Shown piece by piece: positions 15,949 to 25,425 of a stretch of DNA of 64,000 bases. Both the position numbers and the translations under genes were made by a program. Source of the DNA: G965197555 sp965197555 (GTDB lineage Bacteria; Chloroflexota; Dehalococcoidia; Lucifugimonadales; UBA3495); contig OZ240213.1 in NCBI GenBank assembly GCA_965197555.1, forward strand, positions 2,356,001 to 2,420,000, written 5' to 3'. Every line of letters starts with the position of its first letter. Within the stretch, counting starts at the first letter, position 1. The notes beneath the pieces are model-generated. The model was not told the DNA's origin. It did no database searches and saw only the letters and a list, made by a program, of their open reading frames with translations.

Positions 15949-18900
15949 TCAGTCAGACGCCGTCAGGCTGACCTCCACAATGTCCCCATCCGCCAGGTCC
16001 GGTATCTTGTTCTGCCACTGGTAGCTGTAGGAGGAGGAAGATGTGGTGACGTCGGCCTCCTCCGACCTGAAGGTGGTGTCGCCCACCTGCAACGTGAAGT
16101 CGCCCGGCAGGGCCTGGTCCAGCACGAAGGCGAACATCAGGTCGCCATATCTGCTCAATGACGTGACGGTGTAGTCGCTGCCGTCGATGTTGAACCCATC
16201 GGGCGCGAGTGATCCCATGAAGTCCTTCCAGTAGCCGTGGAAACTGCCGGAACTGCCCACGGTCAGCGTCGCCGACCAGATGGAGGAGTCATCCGCCGCC
16301 GTCACCGCCGCCGTCGCAGCACTGGTCAGGGATTCCTGGTGGTTCTTGTCGTCTCTGAACGACACCTTCACCTTGATGGCCTTGCCAACGTCGTCGGCAA
16401 CCGGGGTGTAGGTGTCGCTGGTTGCGCCTGCGACATCTGCGCCGTTGGCGAGCCACTGGTAGCTGAACACCGCGCCGCTCATCCCGTCGGCGTCGGCGAT
16501 GGCCGAGGTTTCCGCCGTCAGGGTCTCGCCCACCCGGACCGTCCCGCTGATGGTCGGCGCTCCCGTGGCGGGAGAGTTGGGCCTCGGCTCCACCGCCGCC
16601 GTAGCCGCGCTGGTCAGCGTCTCCTCGTTATCGGCATTGTCGGTGAAGATCACCCGTACCTTGATTGTCTTGCCAACGTCGGTGTCTACCAAGGTGTAGG
16701 TGTTGTTTGTTGCGCCTGCGATATCTGCGCCGTTGGCGAGCCAATGGTAGATGAAGACCGCGCCGCTCATCCCGTCGGCGTCGGCGATGGCCGAGGTTCC
16801 CGCCGTCAGGGTCTCGCCCACCCGGGCCGTCCCGCTGATGGTGGGCGCTCCCGTGGCGGGAGAGTTGGGCCTCGGCTCCACCGCCGCCGTAGCCGCGCTG
16901 GTCAGCGTCTCCGGGTTGCCCCCGTCGTCGGTGAACGTTACCCGTACCTTGATGGTCTTGCCCACGTCGTCGTCCACCAGCGTGTAGGTGGGGTCCGTTG
17001 CGCCCGAGATCTCCGTGCCGTCGGCAAGCCACTGGTAGGTGAACGTGACGTCGTCCAGTCCGTCGGCGTCGTCAATGCCCGTCGTGGAGGCGGTGAGCGT
17101 CTCTCCCACCTGGACAGTGCCGCCGATGGTGGGTAGGCCGGTGGCCGGATAGTTGACGCGCACCAACCCGATGGCGACCCTGTCGCCAACAGACCAATTC
17201 AGGCCTCCCTTTTCCCACCCGTAGGTTAAGAATACGCCGTTCGGGTAGACAAGCGCGTCGGCGACGACGAACCGGGCTGTCCCAGTGGTGAGCGCTAAGC
17301 CATCGTCCAATGTTGAACCGACAGGAAGTACGCTGAGGCCAAATACCAGATAGCCTGTGTTGATTGTGTTGATGTAAATTTGAACAATGTCGTAATCGAC
17401 GCTCCCCACGGAGAAACTGGCAGAGGTAAGGGACCCGTCGAAATCGCCGGAATAACCGATGCCACCATATGGCGCGACTTCGTCCGCCGTCAGCACCGCC
17501 GACCACAGTAAGTCAGAGGGAAGCACAACCAGCGTCTCCCCGCTGACCAGCGTCTCTTCGTTATTGGCGTTGTCGGTGAAGGACACTCTCACCCTGATAG
17601 TCTCGCCCTCGTCGGCGTCCACCAGTGCGTAGCTGGGACTGGTTGCGCCGGTGATGTCCACGTCGTCCGCCAGCCACTGGTAGCTGTAACCTACGCTGTC
17701 CAGCCCGTCGTCGTCACTGATGGCCGTGGTGTCAACCGTGAGCGTCTCTCCCACATGGGCGGTCCCGGTGATGGTCGGCGCACCCGTGGCCGGAGTGTTG
17801 GCCGGCGGGGGAGTGTTGTTCTCCACGTCCTGGTCGCTGAAGGACGCGGCAGGATTGCCCGCGTCGTCCTGGATTCGGGGAGCGGCGGCATCCGTCGGCA
17901 CGGTGTAGCTCACCGTCACCGTGTCCTCCGGCGTAACCGCCGAGGCCAGGGTCAGGGTCACCGAACTGCCGGACACCGACACCCCGTCAACCGCCCGGCC
18001 CGTGCCGCCGGCGGTTACCGAGAAGGCGTCCGGCGAAGGTTCTGAGTTCTCGTCCAGGTCCTCATCGCATGTCAGGGTCAGGATTGCGCCATCCACCGTT
18101 GCAGTCGACAGCTCCGGCGGGGTGGTCTCCCTGGGCGTTCCCGTTGCCTCGTCCGACGGCGGCCCGTCGCCCGCGTCGTTGACGGCGATGACCCTGACCG
18201 CGTACTCCACGCCGTCGGTCAGTCCGGTGATGGTGTGGGTCGTTCCGGTGGCCGTTTCTTCGAAAACGTCCGCCGGTGTGTCCCAACTGTCGCCGACCCT
18301 CTTCCACTGCACCTTGTAGCCGGTGATGGCCGAGCCGCCGTCGGTGGCGGGGGCTTCCCAGGACACGTCCAGCGCTCCTGTGTCATGGAGGGAGACATTC
18401 AGATGCTCCGGTGCATCCGGGACGTTTGCCAACACAGCCGTCGTCGCCGCGCTGGTCAGCGTCTCCGGGTTGTTCTTGTCGTCTCTGAACGACACTTTCA
18501 CCTGGATGGTCAGGCCAGCATCGTCATCTACCAGGGTGTAGGTGGGGTCCGTTGCGCCCGCGATGTCCGCGCCGTTCGCCAGCCACTGGTAGCTGTAACC
18601 TACGTTATCCAGCCCGTCGGCGTCGTCAATGTCCGAGGTGGATGCCGTCAGCGTCTTCCCCACCTCGGCCGTCCCGCTGATGGTCGGCGCACCCGTGGCC
18701 GGAGTGTTGGCCGGCGGGGGAGTGTTGTTCTCCACGTCCTGGTCGCTGAAGGATGCCGCAGCGTTGCCCGCCTCGTCCTGGATTCGGGGAGCGGCGGCAT
18801 CCGTCGGCGCGGTATAGCTCACCGTCACCGTCGCCCCGGACGCCACTGCCGACCCCAGAGTCAGTATCACCGAACTGCCCGACACCGACACGCCGTCAAC

Positions 18901-21900
18901 CGCCCGGCCCGTGCCGCCGACGGTTACCGAGAAGGCGTCCGGCGAAGGTTCTGAGTTCCCGTCCAGGTCCTCATCGTATGCCAAGGTCAGCGTCGTCCCG
19001 TCTACCGTTGCCGTAGCAAGCTCCGGCGGGGTGGTCTCCCTGGGCGTTGCCGTCGCCTCGTCCGACGGCGGCCCGTCGCCGACATCGTTGACGGCGATGA
19101 CCCTGACCGTGTACTCCACGCCGTCGGTCAGTCCGGTGATGGTGTGGGTCCGGCTTGCCGGGTCGGTGATCTCCGCCTGCCGGGTTGAACCGGCGCTTCC
19201 GTCGTAGTCCTCGGAGCCTGACTTCCACTGCACCTTGTAGCCGGTGATGGCCGAGCCGCCGTCGCTGGCTGGGGCTTCCCAGGACACGTCCAGCGTGCCG
19301 GTGTCGTCCGGGGAGACGTTCAGGCTCCGCGGAGCATCAGGCGCCGCTGTTTCGGCTGCAACCGCCGCCGTCGCTGGGCTGGTCAGCGTCTCCTCGTTAT
19401 TGTCGTCGTCGTTGAAGATCACCCGCACCTTGACGGCCTTGCCAACGTCGGCTTCGACCAGGGTGTAGGTGTCGCTTGTTGCGCCTGCGATATCTACGCC
19501 GTCTGCGAGCCACTGGTAGCTGAACACCGCACCGCTCATTCCGTCGGCGTCGTCAATGCCAGACGTGTCCACAGTCAGCGTCTCGCCCACCTGGGCCGTT
19601 CCGCTGATGATGGGCGCTCCCGTGGCGGGAGAGTTGGCAGCAGCCGGACCCGGAACGGTCAGCTCAGACCGGTTGGAGAGTTTAGTGCCGTCCCTGGTGC
19701 AAACGGCCCCATCAGATTCGCAGTCCTCGGTGATGGGCAGGACGACGGTCACGGCGACGTCTGAGTCCGGCTCGACCGTTATCTCCCACAGGTCGCTCTG
19801 ACCATCCACCCGCTTGGCCTTGGTAGCCGAGCCGTTGGTCACTTCCAGGGAGTCGTCCCGCAGGGTCTTGTAGCTGATGGAGATGGGCTCGCTGAAGGCG
19901 ATTTTGAAGGTGAAAACGCCCGTTCCCAAGTGTTTGTCCGGCGCGTCCCGGAACTCGGCCGTCAGCGGCGTGACTACGGTAGCGGTGGCCTCGCTGGTCA
20001 ACGTCTCCAGGAAGTTCCGGTCGTCGTCGAAGGACACCCGCACCCTAATGGCCTTGCCCACGTCGTCGGCCACCAGGGTGTAGGTGGGGTCCGTTGCGCC
20101 CGCGATGTCCGCGTCGATGTGCACTTCGTTGGCGAGCCACTGGTAGCTGAACACCGCCCCGCTCATCCCGTCGGCGTCGTCAATCCCGGAGGTGTCCACG
20201 GTGAGCGTCTCGCCCACTCGGGCCATTCCGCTGATGGTGGGTGCTCCGGTGGCGGGACTGTTGGGCTTCGCCGCAACCGCTGCCGTCGCCGCGCTGGTCA
20301 GGGATTCGAAGTTGTTTTGGTCGTCGTCGAAGCTGACCCGGACCTTGATAGTCTTGCCCAGGTCGGCCACTAACGGCGCGTAGCTGGACCCCGTTGCCCC
20401 GGAGATGTCGGTGGTTCCGGCAATCCACTGGTAGGAGAAGGTGGCGTTGCCGATGCCGTCGGCGTCGTCAATGCCCGACGTGTCCACAGTCAGCGTCTCG
20501 CCCACCTGCGCCGTTCCGCTGATGATGGGCGCCCCCGTAGCCGGAGAGTTGGCAGCAGCCGGACCCGGAACGGTCAGCTCAGACCGGTTGGAGAGTTTCG
20601 TGCCGTCCCTGGTGCAAACGGCCCCATCAGATCCGCAGTCCTCGGTGATAGGCAGGACGACGGTCACGTCGGCGTCTGAGTCCGGCTCGACCGTTATCTC
20701 CCACAGGTCGCTCTGACCATTCTCCCGCTTGGCCTTGGTAGCCGAGCCGTTGGTCACGTCCAGGGAGTCGTCCCGCAATGTGACGTAGCCGATGGAGATG
20801 GGCTCGCTGAAGGCGATGACGAAGGTGAAAACGCCCGTTCCCAAGTGTTTGTCCGGCGCGTCCTGGAACTCGGCCGTCAGCGGCGTGACTACGGTAGCGG
20901 TGGCCTCGCTGGTCAACGTCTCCAGGAAGTTCCGGTCGTCGTCGAAGCTGACCCGGACCTTGATGGTCTTGTCCAGGTCGGCCACTAACGGCGCGTAGCT
21001 GGACCCCGTTGCCCCGGAGATGTCGGTGGTTCCGGCAATCCACTGGTAGGAGAAGGTGGCGTTGTCCAGCCCGTCGTCGTCGCCGATGCCGGAGATGTCC
21101 GCCGTCAGCGTCTCCCCCACCTGGGACGTCCCGCTGATGGTCGGCAGGCCCGTGGCCGGGCTGTTCGGTCTTGGCGTGGGCATGACCGTTGGCGCCGGAG
21201 TCGGGGTAATCGTGGCGGTTGGTGTGGGTGTAGCAGCAGGGGAGCCGTCTGAAACCGTATCGAACCGGTACTCGTACAGGGGCGGACCCGCGTCGGTCTC
21301 GTGCATCAGGAGGATGACCGCTTCTCCAGACTTACACGCGCCCACCCACAGACTTTGGTGGATGGCGCGGCGCCACTGATACAAGTCCCAATCACGGCAG
21401 GCTTGTTCAACGGATACTGATGGAGGGTCATCGGAGCCCGGTAGGCTAGCGAATTGCCCTGGGATTCCACCATTCATGACGACGCCCATGTGGTCATTGA
21501 GATATCGCGTGACGTCGCTGCGGAAGCGAAATTCCTGCCACTCGGCATTAACCCGCATGTTCTGTGTCCTGGGGTCCGGGTCCATCCACGCGACCGCGTC
21601 GGGATCGGGAGGCGTCGCCGTCGGCTCGCCGATGGTCAGATATCTGGACATCCCGAACTGCGTCCGCGCCGTCGCCAGTTCGACCTTGCCGCCGGGCGCC
21701 GTTGCATCCACCCTGGAAATGCTCAGGTCCAGCGTATACGTGCCATAGGAGTGGTACTCGGTTGGGCAGGCGTCGTAGATGTCCGCCGTGAACGTTTCAC
21801 TGCTCTCATCAACGGCGATTTCGATATCCCTGCCGGTGTCGTCGCCGTTGCATCTGCGCTCTCCTTTGTTGTACGGCGTGATATCGGCGCGGAATATGAC

Positions 21901-22119
21901 GGATGAGTAGCTGTCGGGGGCCAGATTGTAAAGGGTTACCGTACCGGTGATTGGCGTGTCCATCGGCACGAAGTGGCTCGACAGCTCAATCGAGATTGAT
22001 GGGGCGGATTGCGCCTGTGCCAGATGCATGATCGACGCGGCAGCAAGCAGGAGGACCACTATGAACACGGCAAGCCCCCGGCCAAAACGGGTGGTCACTT
22101 TCCCAAGCTGGCCCTTCAT
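15949..22119 (-). CDS. Giant secreted repeat protein (Ig-like / fibronectin III / SwmB-like domains)
   Basis: 2056 residues. The N-terminus is a signal peptide (basic RFGRG, hydrophobic LAVFIVVLLLAAASIM, cleavage near AQA-QS). After an N-terminal module of ~280 residues comes a PTPTATITPTPAP linker. Nine Ig-like units follow, beginning NSPATGAPTISGTA, with the core FSYQWLADG.DIAGAT..TYTLV. They are interspersed with two fibronectin type III domains (SWEAPASDGGSAITGYKVQW), two SwmB-like units (TPPEL.TATVDG...YDEDLD) and two LGTGVFTF..AFSEPIS units. No sortase motif or membrane anchor is present at the C-terminus (SLTASD). It is probably an extracellular adhesin or matrix protein. It is transcribed alone, divergent from the sensor/regulator gene. 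Confidence 0.85.
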   Translation of the reverse strand: MKGQLGKVTTRFGRGLAVFIVVLLLAAASIMHLAQAQSAPSISIELSSHFVPMDTPITGTVTLYNLAPDSYSSVIFRADITPYNKGERRCNGDDTGRDIEIAVDESSETFTADIYDACPTEYHSYGTYTLDLSISRVDATAPGGKVELATARTQFGMSRYLTIGEPTATPPDPDAVAWMDPDPRTQNMRVNAEWQEFRFRSDVTRYLNDHMGVVMNGGIPGQFASLPGSDDPPSVSVEQACRDWDLYQWRRAIHQSLWVGACKSGEAVILLMHETDAGPPLYEYRFDTVSDGSPAATPTPTATITPTPAPTVMPTPRPNSPATGLPTISGTSQVGETLTADISGIGDDDGLDNATFSYQWIAGTTDISGATGSSYAPLVADLDKTIKVRVSFDDDRNFLETLTSEATATVVTPLTAEFQDAPDKHLGTGVFTFVIAFSEPISIGYVTLRDDSLDVTNGSATKAKRENGQSDLWEITVEPDSDADVTVVLPITEDCGSDGAVCTRDGTKLSNRSELTVPGPAAANSPATGAPIISGTAQVGETLTVDTSGIDDADGIGNATFSYQWIAGTTDISGATGSSYAPLVADLGKTIKVRVSFDDDQNNFESLTSAATAAVAAKPNSPATGAPTISGMARVGETLTVDTSGIDDADGMSGAVFSYQWLANEVHIDADIAGATDPTYTLVADDVGKAIRVRVSFDDDRNFLETLTSEATATVVTPLTAEFRDAPDKHLGTGVFTFKIAFSEPISISYKTLRDDSLEVTNGSATKAKRVDGQSDLWEITVEPDSDVAVTVVLPITEDCESDGAVCTRDGTKLSNRSELTVPGPAAANSPATGAPIISGTAQVGETLTVDTSGIDDADGMSGAVFSYQWLADGVDIAGATSDTYTLVEADVGKAVKVRVIFNDDDNNEETLTSPATAAVAAETAAPDAPRSLNVSPDDTGTLDVSWEAPASDGGSAITGYKVQWKSGSEDYDGSAGSTRQAEITDPASRTHTITGLTDGVEYTVRVIAVNDVGDGPPSDEATATPRETTPPELATATVDGTTLTLAYDEDLDGNSEPSPDAFSVTVGGTGRAVDGVSVSGSSVILTLGSAVASGATVTVSYTAPTDAAAPRIQDEAGNAAASFSDQDVENNTPPPANTPATGAPTISGTAEVGKTLTASTSDIDDADGLDNVGYSYQWLANGADIAGATDPTYTLVDDDAGLTIQVKVSFRDDKNNPETLTSAATTAVLANVPDAPEHLNVSLHDTGALDVSWEAPATDGGSAITGYKVQWKRVGDSWDTPADVFEETATGTTHTITGLTDGVEYAVRVIAVNDAGDGPPSDEATGTPRETTPPELSTATVDGAILTLTCDEDLDENSEPSPDAFSVTAGGTGRAVDGVSVSGSSVTLTLASAVTPEDTVTVSYTVPTDAAAPRIQDDAGNPAASFSDQDVENNTPPPANTPATGAPTITGTAHVGETLTVDTTAISDDDGLDSVGYSYQWLADDVDITGATSPSYALVDADEGETIRVRVSFTDNANNEETLVSGETLVVLPSDLLWSAVLTADEVAPYGGIGYSGDFDGSLTSASFSVGSVDYDIVQIYINTINTGYLVFGLSVLPVGSTLDDGLALTTGTARFVVADALVYPNGVFLTYGWEKGGLNWSVGDRVAIGLVRVNYPATGLPTIGGTVQVGETLTASTTGIDDADGLDDVTFTYQWLADGTEISGATDPTYTLVDDDVGKTIKVRVTFTDDGGNPETLTSAATAAVEPRPNSPATGAPTISGTARVGETLTAGTSAIADADGMSGAVFIYHWLANGADIAGATNNTYTLVDTDVGKTIKVRVIFTDNADNEETLTSAATAAVEPRPNSPATGAPTISGTVRVGETLTAETSAIADADGMSGAVFSYQWLANGADVAGATSDTYTPVADDVGKAIKVKVSFRDDKNHQESLTSAATAAVTAADDSSIWSATLTVGSSGSFHGYWKDFMGSLAPDGFNIDGSDYTVTSLSRYGDLMFAFVLDQALPGDFTLQVGDTTFRSEEADVTTSSSSYSYQWQNKIPDLADGDIVEVSLTASD
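19630..20900. repeat. Near-identical ~0.9-kb internal duplication within the giant gene
   Basis: The DNA starting at 19630 (GAGAGTTGGCAGCAGCCGGA) recurs about 914 bp later at 20544 with only scattered single-base differences over ~350 bp. Both copies encode an AFSEPIS unit plus adjacent Ig-like text. The low divergence indicates recent unequal recombination or gene conversion between repeat units. Confidence 0.7.
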
Positions 22120-22252
22120 GGATCAACGCTCCGCATCGGTGAAGTTGCCTATCCAATGGTGTGCTGACGCGGCGCTCGGCGCCCTCTCGCCTTGCTTCCA
22201 GCCAAGCGTCCTCGGATTTGTCTCTTCATCCCGATAGTCCTGATTCGTCCGC

Positions 22253-22693
22253 TCAGCCTCCCGACTCGTCGTGGTGCCAGCCGGAGCCGAACACCATCCC
22301 GTCGTAGCCGACCACCCAGACGCGTACGGACTCCGTGGTCAGCCAGTTGCCCTCGGCTGTGGCCTCAAACATATCCGTTCCGAGCAGGTACTTGAGGTCC
22401 GTACCCACCAGCGCTTTGTCGTAGTGGTCAGACGCAATCGTCGCGGCGGCTTCCGCCGCCGATGTGCCCGCTATCTCTGTTGCAGGTATCGGCCTGTCGA
22501 ACGCCAAGTGAATATCTCCCGTCAATGGGCAAGTGCTACTCCAATTATACAATCCGTGTGTAATATAGCCGTGACTTTTTGGCTGTTTTTCTATGACTTC
22601 TTGTAACCTTTCGAGGAGAATGGCATAATTGCCCCGGTTGGCCCGAATCCCGCCGCTCAGCGAGGGCGGGAGCAGCGGCCTTCCGCAGCCCAA
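22253..22693 (-). CDS. Hypothetical protein or gene remnant, weak support
   Basis: Up to 146 residues between the giant secreted gene and the sensor kinase. The last ~110 residues have natural protein composition (HLAFDRPIPATEIAGTSAAE, DKALVGTDLKYLLGTDMFEA, WLTTESVRVWVVGYDG), while the first ~20 overlap the leader of the divergent kinase gene and look artefactual. No ribosome binding site or start stands out. The segment could be a small gene or a fragment of a truncated one. No family recognised. Confidence 0.3.
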   Translation of the reverse strand: MGCGRPLLPPSLSGGIRANRGNYAILLERLQEVIEKQPKSHGYITHGLYNWSSTCPLTGDIHLAFDRPIPATEIAGTSAAEAAATIASDHYDKALVGTDLKYLLGTDMFEATAEGNWLTTESVRVWVVGYDGMVFGSGWHHDESGG

Positions 22694-22707
22694 TCGGAGG
22701 CGACAAG

Positions 22708-25110
22708 TTGAATCGACCGGGCGACCCGATGCGGGAGATAGCGGCGCTCAGGGAGCGGCTCTCCAGGCTGAGCGAGGCCAGCCTGCACATCACCGAAGAC
22801 CTCGACCTCGATGCCGTGTTGCAAGGGGTCCTGGACGGGGCGCGCTCCCTGACCGGCGCAAGGATGGGCGGCATCACCATCCTCGACGACGCAGGACAGC
22901 TCCAGGACTTCATCACCTCCGGCCTGACGGACGAAGACCACCAGCGATTCGTCAACCTGCCGGGGGGACCGGAGTTCTTCGCCTACCTGAGCGGCCTGCC
23001 CGAACCGCTGCGGCTCGCCGACTTTTCCGCCCATACAACGGCGTTGGGCCTGCCCGAGATCGGCCCGCCCCTGGGGCCGGTGGGCAGCTTCCTGGGCGCG
23101 CCCATCCGTCTCCGGGGCGCACGCGCCGGCAACCTCTATCTATCGGACAAGGAGGGCGGCGGGGAGTTCACCCAGGATGACGAGGAGACGCTGGCGATGT
23201 TCGCGTCCCATGCGGCAATGGCCATCGCCAATGCGCGGCGGCACCGGGAGGAGCAGCGGGCCAGGGCCTACCTTGAGACGCTGGTCGACACCTCGCCGGT
23301 GGGCGTCGTGGTGTTCAACGCCGGGACCGGCGTCCCGGTGTCCCTCAACCGGGAGGGGAGAAGGCTGGTCGACGGCCTCACAGACCCCGGCCAGACAGCG
23401 GAGCAGCTCCTCGACGTGCTGACCTTCCGGCGCGCTGACGGGCGAGGAATCTCGCTGCGGGAGTTCCCCCTGGCGGAGGCGCTCAGCACGGGCGAGACGG
23501 TGCGGGCCGAGGAGATCGTCATCAGCGTCCCCGACGGCCGGAGCGTCAGCGTGCTGCTCAACGCCACCCCTATCCGCTCGGAGGAGGGACCGGTCGAGTC
23601 GGTGGTCGTCACCCTCCAGGACATGACTGCGCTGGAGGAGCTGGACCGGCTGCGGGCCGAGTTCCTGGGCATGGTGAGCCACGAGCTGCGGGCGCCCCTG
23701 ACCTCCATCAAGGGTTCCGCCGCCACCGTGCTGGGGTCGTCCGCCGACCTGGACCCGGCCGTGGTCCGCCAGTTCTTCCGGATCATCGACGAGCAGGCCG
23801 ACCACATGCACGACCTGGTTGCCGACCTGCTGGACGTGGCGCGCATCGAGACGGGCACGCTGCCGGTCACTCCCGAGCCTGCGGAGGTCGCGGTGCTGGT
23901 GGACCGGGCAAGGAGCACCTTCACCAGCGCGGGGGGCAGGAACAACCTCGCCATCGACATTCCGCCCGACCTGCCCCTGGTGATTGCCGACAGGCGGCGC
24001 ATCGTCCAGGTCGTCGGCAACCTGCTGTCCAACGCGGCCAAACACTCCTCGGAGTCGTCCGTCATCACGGTGACCGTAGTGCGGGAGGACTTTCACGTTG
24101 CGGTCTCGGTCGCCGACGAGGGGAGGGGCATACCCTCCGAGCGACTGCCGTACCTGTTCAGGAAGTTCACCCGGACCGATGGCGACGACCTGGGGAGCGG
24201 CGTCGCCGGGTCGGGCCTGGGCCTCGCCATCTGCAAGGGGATCGTGGAGGCCCACGGGGGCCGGATATGGGCCGAGAGCGAGGGGCCGGGCATGGGAGCG
24301 CGGTTCACCTTCACGATACCGACGGTCGAGGAGACCGGGAGCGGCACGGCCGTCGGCCTCCCGCCTCTTTCCACTCCCGCCGCCCGGCGAGCGGTGGCGG
24401 AAGCGGGGGAGCGGGTGCGCGTCCTGGCGGTGGACGACGACCCCCAGGCGCTCCGGTACGTCCGCGACGCCCTCTTGAAGTCGGGCTACACACCGGTTGT
24501 GACCGGGGACCCGGAGGAGGCGCTCCGACTCGTGGGGGAGGAGAAGCCCGATCTGGTCCTGCTCGACCTCATGCTGCCGGGGACCGACGGCATCGAGCTG
24601 ATGAAGGACATCCTGGGGGCGGGCGACGTGCCGGTCATCTTCCTGTCGGCCTACGGCCGGGACGAGCTCATCGCCAGGGCCTTTGACATGGGGGCCGTCG
24701 ATTACGTCGTCAAGCCCTTCTCGCCTACGGAGCTGGCGGCACGGATCAGGGCGGCCCTGCGCAAGCGGGCGGCGTCCGAGCCGTCAGACCCCTACGTGCT
24801 GGGAGACCTGACCATCGACTATGCCGAACGCCGGGTGACCCTTGGCGGTTGTCCGCTCCCGCTAATAGCGATGGAGTACCGGCTGCTCGCCGAGCTATCG
24901 GCCAACGCCGGGCGGCTGTTGACCTACGAGCATCTGCTGGAACGGGTCTGGGGCGAGAAGAGCAGCGGCGACGTGCGGCCCATGCGTACCATCGTAAGCA
25001 AGCTCCGCCGCAAGCTGGGCGATCACGCGGACAACCCCACCTACATCTTCACCGAGCCGAGGGTGGGGTACCGCATGCCCAAGGGGGAGACGCCAGAGGG
25101 GGAGGGGTGA
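22708..25110 (+). CDS. Single-chain two-component system: GAF-PAS-histidine kinase-receiver-winged helix
   Basis: 800 residues from a TTG with CGGAGG 7 bp upstream. In order: a GAF sensor domain (~15-170), a PAS-like domain (~185-310), HisKA with the phospho-accepting H325 (MVSHELRAPL), HATPase (~420-535; DEGRGIP and GSGLGLAICKGI), a receiver with phospho-acceptor D620 (LVLLDLMLPG) and lysine in VVKPFSP, and an OmpR-type winged-helix DNA-binding domain (~695-790; LLERVWGE, SKLRRKLGD). Sensor and transcription factor are therefore one polypeptide, so phosphotransfer may be intramolecular or within a dimer (inference). The protein is cytosolic with no membrane segment. Two damaged paralogues lie at 10.8-11.7 and 37.6-40.0 kb. 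Target genes unknown. Confidence 0.9.
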   Translation: MNRPGDPMREIAALRERLSRLSEASLHITEDLDLDAVLQGVLDGARSLTGARMGGITILDDAGQLQDFITSGLTDEDHQRFVNLPGGPEFFAYLSGLPEPLRLADFSAHTTALGLPEIGPPLGPVGSFLGAPIRLRGARAGNLYLSDKEGGGEFTQDDEETLAMFASHAAMAIANARRHREEQRARAYLETLVDTSPVGVVVFNAGTGVPVSLNREGRRLVDGLTDPGQTAEQLLDVLTFRRADGRGISLREFPLAEALSTGETVRAEEIVISVPDGRSVSVLLNATPIRSEEGPVESVVVTLQDMTALEELDRLRAEFLGMVSHELRAPLTSIKGSAATVLGSSADLDPAVVRQFFRIIDEQADHMHDLVADLLDVARIETGTLPVTPEPAEVAVLVDRARSTFTSAGGRNNLAIDIPPDLPLVIADRRRIVQVVGNLLSNAAKHSSESSVITVTVVREDFHVAVSVADEGRGIPSERLPYLFRKFTRTDGDDLGSGVAGSGLGLAICKGIVEAHGGRIWAESEGPGMGARFTFTIPTVEETGSGTAVGLPPLSTPAARRAVAEAGERVRVLAVDDDPQALRYVRDALLKSGYTPVVTGDPEEALRLVGEEKPDLVLLDLMLPGTDGIELMKDILGAGDVPVIFLSAYGRDELIARAFDMGAVDYVVKPFSPTELAARIRAALRKRAASEPSDPYVLGDLTIDYAERRVTLGGCPLPLIAMEYRLLAELSANAGRLLTYEHLLERVWGEKSSGDVRPMRTIVSKLRRKLGDHADNPTYIFTEPRVGYRMPKGETPEGEG

Positions 25111-25142
25111 TGACCGGAGCGGCTGGAGTACGGAAAGGAAAG

Positions 25143-25165
25143 GTCCCTGCCGTTACGGCAGGGAC
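25143..25165 (+). terminator. Hairpin terminator after the sensor/regulator gene
   Basis: GTCCCTGCCG and CGGCAGGGAC form a perfect 10-bp stem with a TTA loop, 32 bp after the stop codon. TTGACCATTTCGTCTTTT follows, so the T-tract is poor and termination efficiency is uncertain. The rest of the gap to 25426 shows nothing. Confidence 0.55.
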
Positions 25166-25425
25166 TTGACCATTTCGTCTTTTGCCACAGTGGCTGCCCG
25201 CTGGCTGGCCTCACCTCCGGGCGAAGTGAGATAGATGCAGGTCTACACCACCAAAGCGAAGGTCATGGTGAAAGTTCTTGATTTTATCCAGTTAGGTGGG
25301 CCTGAGCGTACCGAATTGCGAACCTTTCGGTGGGAGGTCCAAATATGAGGAGACTCGCTTAGTGGACTAAGGCGGCACCCCCGCTATACAAAGGCGCGCT
25401 CCCCGTGACCCTTCCCAAATCTGGT

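Noticed and set aside
23140..24255. Minus-strand open frames inside the sensor/regulator gene
   Set aside because: Shadows of an intact multi-domain gene on the plus strand; no family motifs.
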